Below are positions 58,876 through 64,000 of a stretch of 64,000 bases of DNA, in pieces. The notes below the pieces were generated by a model. That model searched no databases and was not told the DNA's origin. It saw only the letters and a program-made list of their open reading frames with translations. Source of the DNA: Triticum aestivum (lineage: Eukaryota > Streptophyta > Magnoliopsida > Poales > Poaceae); assembly GCF_018294505.1 (NCBI RefSeq), contig NC_057808.1:222907325-222971324 (forward strand), written 5' to 3'. Made by a program: the position numbers and the translations under genes. How positions within the stretch are numbered: the first letter of the stretch is position 1; the number at the start of each line of letters is the position of its first letter.

Positions 58876-60613
58876 TGTTAGGGAACGTAGTAATTTCAAA
58901 AAAATTCTACGCACACGCAAGATCATGGTGATGCATAGCAACGAGAGGGGAGAGTGTTGTCCACGTACCCTCGTAGACCGAAAGCGGAAGCGTTAACACA
59001 ACGCGGTTGATGTAGTTGTACGTCTTCACGATCCGACCGATCAAGTACCGAACGCACGGCACCTCCGAGTTCAGCACACGTTCAGCTCGATGACGTCCCT
59101 CGAACTCCGATCCAGCCGAGTGTTGAGGGAGAGTTTCGTCAGCACGACGGCGTGGTGACGATGATGATGTTCTACCGACGCAGGGCTTCGCCTAAGCTCC
59201 GCTATGATATTATCGAGGTGTAATATGGTGGAGGGGGGCACCGCACACGGCTAAAAGATCGTTGATCAATTGTGTGTCTAGAGGTGCCCCCCTGCCCCCG
59301 TATATAAAGGAGCAAGGGGGAGGCCGCCGGCCAAGGAGGAGAGGCGCGCCTAGGAGGAGTCCTACTCCTACCGGGAGTAGGACTCCCCCCCTTTTCCATG
59401 TTGGACTAGGAGAGAGGGGAAAGAGGTGGAGGGGAGGAAGGAAGGGGGGGCGCCGCCCCCCTCTCCTTGTCCTATTCGGACTGGGGGGGGGGAAGGGGCG
59501 CGTGGCCCTGCCCTGGCCTCCTCTCCTCTCGTCCACCTAGGCCCACTAAGGCCCATTAAGTTACCGGAGGGTTCCGGTAACCTCGCGGTACTCCAGAAAA
59601 ATCCCGATTTCACCCGGAACACTTCCGATGTCCAAACATAGGCTTCCAATATATCAATCTTTATGTCTCGACCATTTCGAGACTCCTCGTCATGTCCATG
59701 ATCACATCCGGGACTCCGAACAACCTTCGGTACATCAAAACATATAAACTCATAATATAACTATCATCGTAACGTTAAGCATGCGGACCCTACGGGTTCG
59801 AGAACTATGTAGACATGACCGAGACACCTCTCCGGTCAATAACCAATAGCGGAACCTGGATGCTCATATTGGTTCCCACATATTCTACGAAGATCTTTAT
59901 CGGTCAGACCGCATAACAACATACGTTGTTCCCTTTGTCATCGGTATGTTACTTGCCCGAGATTCGATCGTCGGTATCTCGATACCTAGTTCAATCTCGT
60001 TACCCGCAAGTCTCTTTACTCGTTCCGTAATACATCATCCCGCAACTAACTCATTAGTTACAATGCTTGTAAGGCTTATAGTGATGTGCATTACCGAGTG
60101 GGCCCAGAGATACCTCTCCGACAATCGGAGTGACAAATCCTAATCTTGAAATACGCCAACCCAACAAGTACCTTTGGAGACACCTGTAGAGCACCTTTAT
60201 AATCACCCAGTTACGTTGTGACGTTTGGTAGCACACAAAGTGTTCCTCCGGTAAACGGGAGTTGCATAATCTCATAGTCATAGGAACATGTATAAGTCAT
60301 GAAGAAAGCAATAGCAACATACTAAACGATCGAGTGCTAAGCTAACGGAATGGGTCAAGTCAATCACATCATTCTCCTAATGATGTGATCCCGTTAATGA
60401 AATGACAACTCATGTCTATGGCTAGGAAACATAACCATCTTTGATCAACGAGCTAGTCAAGTAGAGGCATACCAGTGACACTCTGTTTGTCTATGTATTC
60501 ACACATGTATTATGTTTCCGGTTAATACAATTCTAGCATGAATAATAAACATTTATCATGATATAAGGAAATAAATAAAACTTTATTATTGCCTCTAGGG
60601 CATATTTCCTTCA
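58876..60613 (-). repeat. 3' LTR of the copia element
   Basis: 1738 bp. It contains a TTTATATA promoter-like site near 59300 and a perfect 13-bp hairpin with a 5-base loop at 59356-59386 (GGAGTCCTACTCC and its complement). Confidence 0.93.
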
Positions 60614-60628
60614 GTCTCCCACTTGCAC
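60614..60628 (-). promoter_or_regulatory. Polypurine tract
   Basis: GTGCAAGTGGGAGAC on the - strand, directly before the LTR. Confidence 0.85.
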
Positions 60629-61054
60629 TAGAGTCAATAATCTAGATTACACAGTAATGATTCTTACACCCATGGAGTCTTGGTGCTGATCATGTTTTGC
60701 TTGTGGAAGAGGCTTAGTCAACGGATCTGCAACATTCAGATCCGTATGTATCTTGCAAATTTCCATGTCTCCCACCTGGACTAAATCCCGGATGGAATTG
60801 AAGCGTCTTTTGATGTGCTTGGTTCTTTGTGAAATCTGGATTCCTTTGCTAAGGCAATTGCACCAGTATTGTCACAAAAGATTTTCATTGGTCCCGATGC
60901 ACTAGGTATGACACCTAGATCGGATATGAACTCCTTCATTTGCTGCTTCCGAAGCAGCTATGTACTCCGCTTCACACGTAGATCCCGCCACGACACTTTG
61001 CTTAGAACTGCACCAACTGACAGCTCCACCGTTCAATGTAAACACGTATCCGGT
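60629..61054 (-). pseudogene. C-terminal RNase H remnant of the copia element
   Basis: After the stop at 61055-61057 the RNase H frame continues with VSWCSSKQSVVAGSTCEAE and AASEAANEG, so the active-site Glu and its helix are present. A deletion of about 14 bp near 60935, between short GGAGTT repeats, then shifts the frame and truncates the rest. Confidence 0.8.
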
Positions 61055-63718
61055 TTACGATTTAGAATCGTCCGGATCAATGTCAAAGCTTGCATCAACG
61101 TAACCATTTACGATGAGCTCTTTGTCACCTCCATAAACGAGAAACATATCCTTAGTCCTTTTCAGGTATTTCAGGATGTTCTTGACCGCTGTCCAGTGAT
61201 CCACTCCTGGATTACTTTGGTACCTCCCTGCTAAACTTATAGCAAGGCACACATCAGGTCTGGTACACAGCATTGCATACATGATAGAGCCTATGGCTGA
61301 AGCATAGGGAACATCTTTCATCTTCTCTCTATCTTCTGCAGTGGTCGGGCATTGAGTCTTACTCAATCTCACACCTTGTAGTACACGCAAGAACCCTTTC
61401 TTTGCTTGATCCATTTTGAACTTCTTCAAAACTTTGTCAAGGTATGTGCTTTGTGAAAGTCCAATTAAGCGTCTTGATCTATCTCTATAGATCTTGATGC
61501 CTAATATATATGCAACTTCACCGAGGTCTTTCATTGAAAAACTCTTATTCAAGTATCCCTTTATGCTATCCAGAAATTCTATATCATTTCCAATCAGCAA
61601 TATGTCATCCACATATAATATCAGAAATGCTACTGAGCTCCCACTCACTTTCTTATAAATACAGGCTTCTCCAAAAGTCTGTATAAAACCAAATGCTTTG
61701 ATCACACTATCAAAGCGTTTATTCCAACTCCGAGAGGCTTGCACCAGCCCATAAATGGATCGCTGGAGCTTGCACACTTTGTTAGCTCCCTTTGGATCGA
61801 CAAAACCTTCCGGTTGCATCATATACAACTCTTCTTCCAGAAATCCATTCAGGAATGCAGTTTTGACATCCATTTGCCAAATTTCATAATCATAAAATGC
61901 GGCAATTGCTAACATGATTCGGACAGACTTAAGCATCGCTACGGGTGAGAAGGTCTCATCGTAGTCAATCCCTTGAACTTGTCGAAAACCTTTCGCAACA
62001 AGTCGAGCTTTATAGACAGTAACATTACCGTCAGTGTCAGTCTTCTTCTTGAAGATCCATTTATTTTCAATGGCTTGCCGATCATCGGGCAAGTCAACCA
62101 AAGTCCATACTTTGTTCTCATACATGGATCCCATCTCGTATTTCATGGCCTCAAGCCATTTTGCGGAATCTGGGCTCACCATCGCTTCTTCATAGTTCGT
62201 AGGTTCATCATGGTCTAGTAACATAACCTCCAGAACAGGATTACCGTACCACTCTGGTGCGGATCTTAATCTGGTTGACCTCCGAGGTTCAGTAATAACT
62301 TGATCTGAAGTTTCATGATCATTATCATTAACTTCCCCACTAATTGGCGTAGGTGTCGCAGAAACTGGTTTCTGTGATGATCTACTTTCCAATAAGGGAG
62401 CAGGTACAGTTACCTCATCAAGTTCTACTTTCCTCCCACTCACTTCTTTCGAGAGAAACTCCTTCTCTAGAAAGGATCCATTCTTAGCAACGAATGTCTT
62501 GCCTTCGGATCTGTGATAGAAGGTGTACCCAACAGTCTCCTTTGGGTATCCTATGAAGACACATTTCTCCGATTTAGGTTCGAGCTTATCAGGTTGAAGT
62601 TTCTTCACATAAGCATCGCAACCCCAAACTTTAAGATATGACAACTTTGGTTTCTTGCCAAACCATAGTTCATAAGGTGTCGTTTCAACGGATTTTGATG
62701 GTGCCCTATTTAGAGTGAATGCAGCCGTCTCTAAAGCATAACCCCAAAACGATAGCGGTAAATCAGTAAGAGACATCATAGATTGCACCATATCTAGTAA
62801 AGTACGATTACGACGTTCGGACACACCATTACGCTGTGGTGTTCCGGGTGGCGTGAGTTGCGAAACTATTCCGCATTGTTTCAAATGAAGACCAAACTCA
62901 TAACTCAAATATTCTCCTCCACGATCAGATCGTAGAAATTTTATTTTCTTGTTACGATGATTTTCAACTTCACTCTGAAATTCTTTGAACTTTTCAAATG
63001 TTTCAGACTTATGTTTCATTAAGTAGATATACCCATATCTGCTCAAATCATCTATGAAGGTGAGAAAATAACGATATCCGCCACGAGCCTCAATATTCAT
63101 CGGACCACACACATCTGTATGTATGATTTCCAATAAATCTGTTGCTCTCTCCATAGTTCCGGAGAACGGTGTTTTAGTCATCTTGCCCATGAGGCACGGT
63201 TCGCAAGTACCAAGTGATTCATAATCAAGTGATTCCAAAAGTCCATCAGTATGGAGTTTCTTTATGCGCTTTACACCGATATGACCTAAACGGCAGTGCC
63301 ACAAATAAGTTGCACTATCATTATCAACTCTGCATCTTTTGGCTTTGACATTATGAATATGTGTGTCACTACTATCGAGATTCATTAAAAATAGACCACT
63401 CTTCAAGGGTGCATGACCATAAAAGATATTATTCATATAAATAGAACAACCATTATTCTCTGATTTAAATGAATAACCGTCTCGCATTAAACAAGATCCA
63501 GATATAATGTTCATGCTCAACGCTGGCACCAAATAACAATTATTTAGGTCTAAAACTAATCCCGAAGGTAGATGTAGAGGTAGCGTGCCGACCGCGATCA
63601 CATCGACTTTGGAACCATTTCCCACGCGCATCATCACCTCGTCCTTAGCCAATCTTCGCTTAATCCGTAGCCCCTGTTTCGAGTTGCAAATGTTAGCAAC
63701 AGAACCAGTATCAAATAC
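61055..63718 (-). pseudogene. Copia pol (protease-integrase-RT-RNase H), ends at a premature stop
   Basis: One frame, open for 887 codons after the TAG at 63719; the first Met is at 63652. Protease: FDTGSVANI (DTG active site) just after that TAG. Numbered from the Met: integrase zinc region His119, His124, Cys150, Cys153; integrase catalytic Asp180, Asp243 and Glu279 with 35 residues between the last two, all present. RT has QMDVKTAFLNG (Asp595) and an intact YVDD at 680-683. RNase H starts at GYVDASFD and is cut by a TAA at 61055-61057, probably from CAA. The integrase and polymerase domains could in principle fold as active enzymes, but the polyprotein is not complete. Confidence 0.93.
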
Positions 63719-64000
63719 CTAGGTGCTACTGCGAGCATTAGTAAGGTACACAACAATAACATGTATATCACATATACCTTTGTTAACCTTGCCATCCTTC
63801 TTATCCGCCAAATACTTGGGGCAGTTCTGCTTCCAGTGACTAGTCTGCTTGCAGTAGAAGCACTCAGTTTCAGGCTTAGGTTCAGACTTGGGTTTCTTCT
63901 CCTGAACAGCAACTTGCTTGCTATTCTTCTTGAAGTTCCCCTTCTTCTTCCCTTTGCTCTTTTTCTTGAAACTAGTGGTCTTACTGACCATCAACACTTG
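63719..64000 (-). pseudogene. Copia gag C-terminal part with zinc knuckle, partial
   Basis: In frame with the pol above. A Lys-rich nucleocapsid region (KKKSKGKKKGNFKK) is followed by the CCHC knuckle CFYCKQTSHWKQNC and PKYLADKKDG. A TAG at 63719-63721 separates it from the protease; the position usually holds Trp, and TGG to TAG is a G-to-A change. It runs off the window. Confidence 0.9.

Larger units (their letters stand above)
58876..64000 (-). mobile_element. Angela/BARE1/WIS2-type copia retrotransposon, 3' part
   Basis: On the - strand: gag (runs off the window at 64000), protease, integrase, RT, RNase H, polypurine tract and 3' LTR (60613-58876). The copia order (integrase before RT), the LTR length of 1738 bp and the ends TGAAGGAAATATGCCC and ...GTTCCCTAACA identify this abundant Triticeae group. 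The flank left of the LTR is GTAAC (58871-58875), which predicts the same bases beyond the missing 5' LTR. Only a few breaks are visible, so it is fairly young. Confidence 0.93.

Noticed and set aside
59202..59649. Several 60-108 codon ORFs in the copia LTR
   Set aside because: Fall in a G-rich/C-rich LTR leader region and are open on both strands; not conserved gene products.
1..64000. Host protein-coding genes, tRNA or rRNA genes
   Set aside because: No reading frame, splice pattern or RNA fold outside transposons was convincing; the best candidates are two short fragments at 19500-19824 and 28841-28979.

Overview
The window looks like intergenic DNA from a large grass genome of the wheat/barley tribe (Triticeae). 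Nearly all of it can be assigned to nested transposable elements, and I found no intact host gene. The assignment rests on an Angela/BARE1/WIS2-type copia element with a 1.7 kb LTR, a large retrotransposon derivative (LARD) with 4.2 kb LTRs, several LTRs with TGATACGTCTCC-type ends, CACTA ends with ACCGGTACTAAAG-type subterminal repeats, and Tat-lineage gypsy elements that carry antisense genes.

Layout. (1) 1-18749: the 3' half of a decayed Tat-lineage gypsy element on the + strand (RT, RNase H, integrase, an antisense gene, 3' LTR). Its pol is split at 1057-10593 by a small hAT element with a perfect 8-bp target duplication (TSD). The hAT is itself split by a complete 8.8 kb non-autonomous Tat element (1387-10207, TSD GGGGG) with gag-protease and an antisense gene but no RT or integrase. 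(2) 18750-28979: unclassified AT-rich DNA, then a small non-autonomous copia-type element on the - strand (19825-28840). Its second LTR is split by a 6.4 kb CACTA transposon (22233-28670). The CACTA has no transposase but holds an apparently intact four-exon gene with B3-like domains, a microRNA-like foldback and seven 340-bp tandem repeats. (3) 28980-34504: AT-rich DNA, a truncated - strand LTR split by a + strand solo LTR (TSD GTATT), and an array of diverged 202-bp repeats. (4) 34505-56082: one insertion event by TSD (ATTAC), with three LTRs and two internal domains on the - strand. Its outermost LTR is split by the 12.35 kb LARD (43467-55815, TSD ACCCC). (5) 56083-58875: the resumed 202-bp repeat, a minisatellite, AT-rich DNA, and the 3' LTR end of another gypsy element on the - strand. 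(6) 58876-64000: the Angela/BARE-type copia element on the - strand, running off the window, with a nearly open gag-pol.

How the parts relate. Order of insertion can be read from who interrupts whom: Tat element, then hAT, then inner Tat element; copia-type element, then CACTA; 202-bp array, then three-LTR composite, then LARD; gypsy LTR element, then Angela/BARE copy. Most coding regions are disabled. The outer Tat pol has stops, frameshifts and lost catalytic aspartates, several of which fit deamination of methylated cytosines at CG and CHG sites. The best preserved reading frames are the CACTA B3-like gene, the inner Tat gag-protease, one gag-like ORF in the composite, and the copia pol. 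Family names are by recognition from memory, not by database search.
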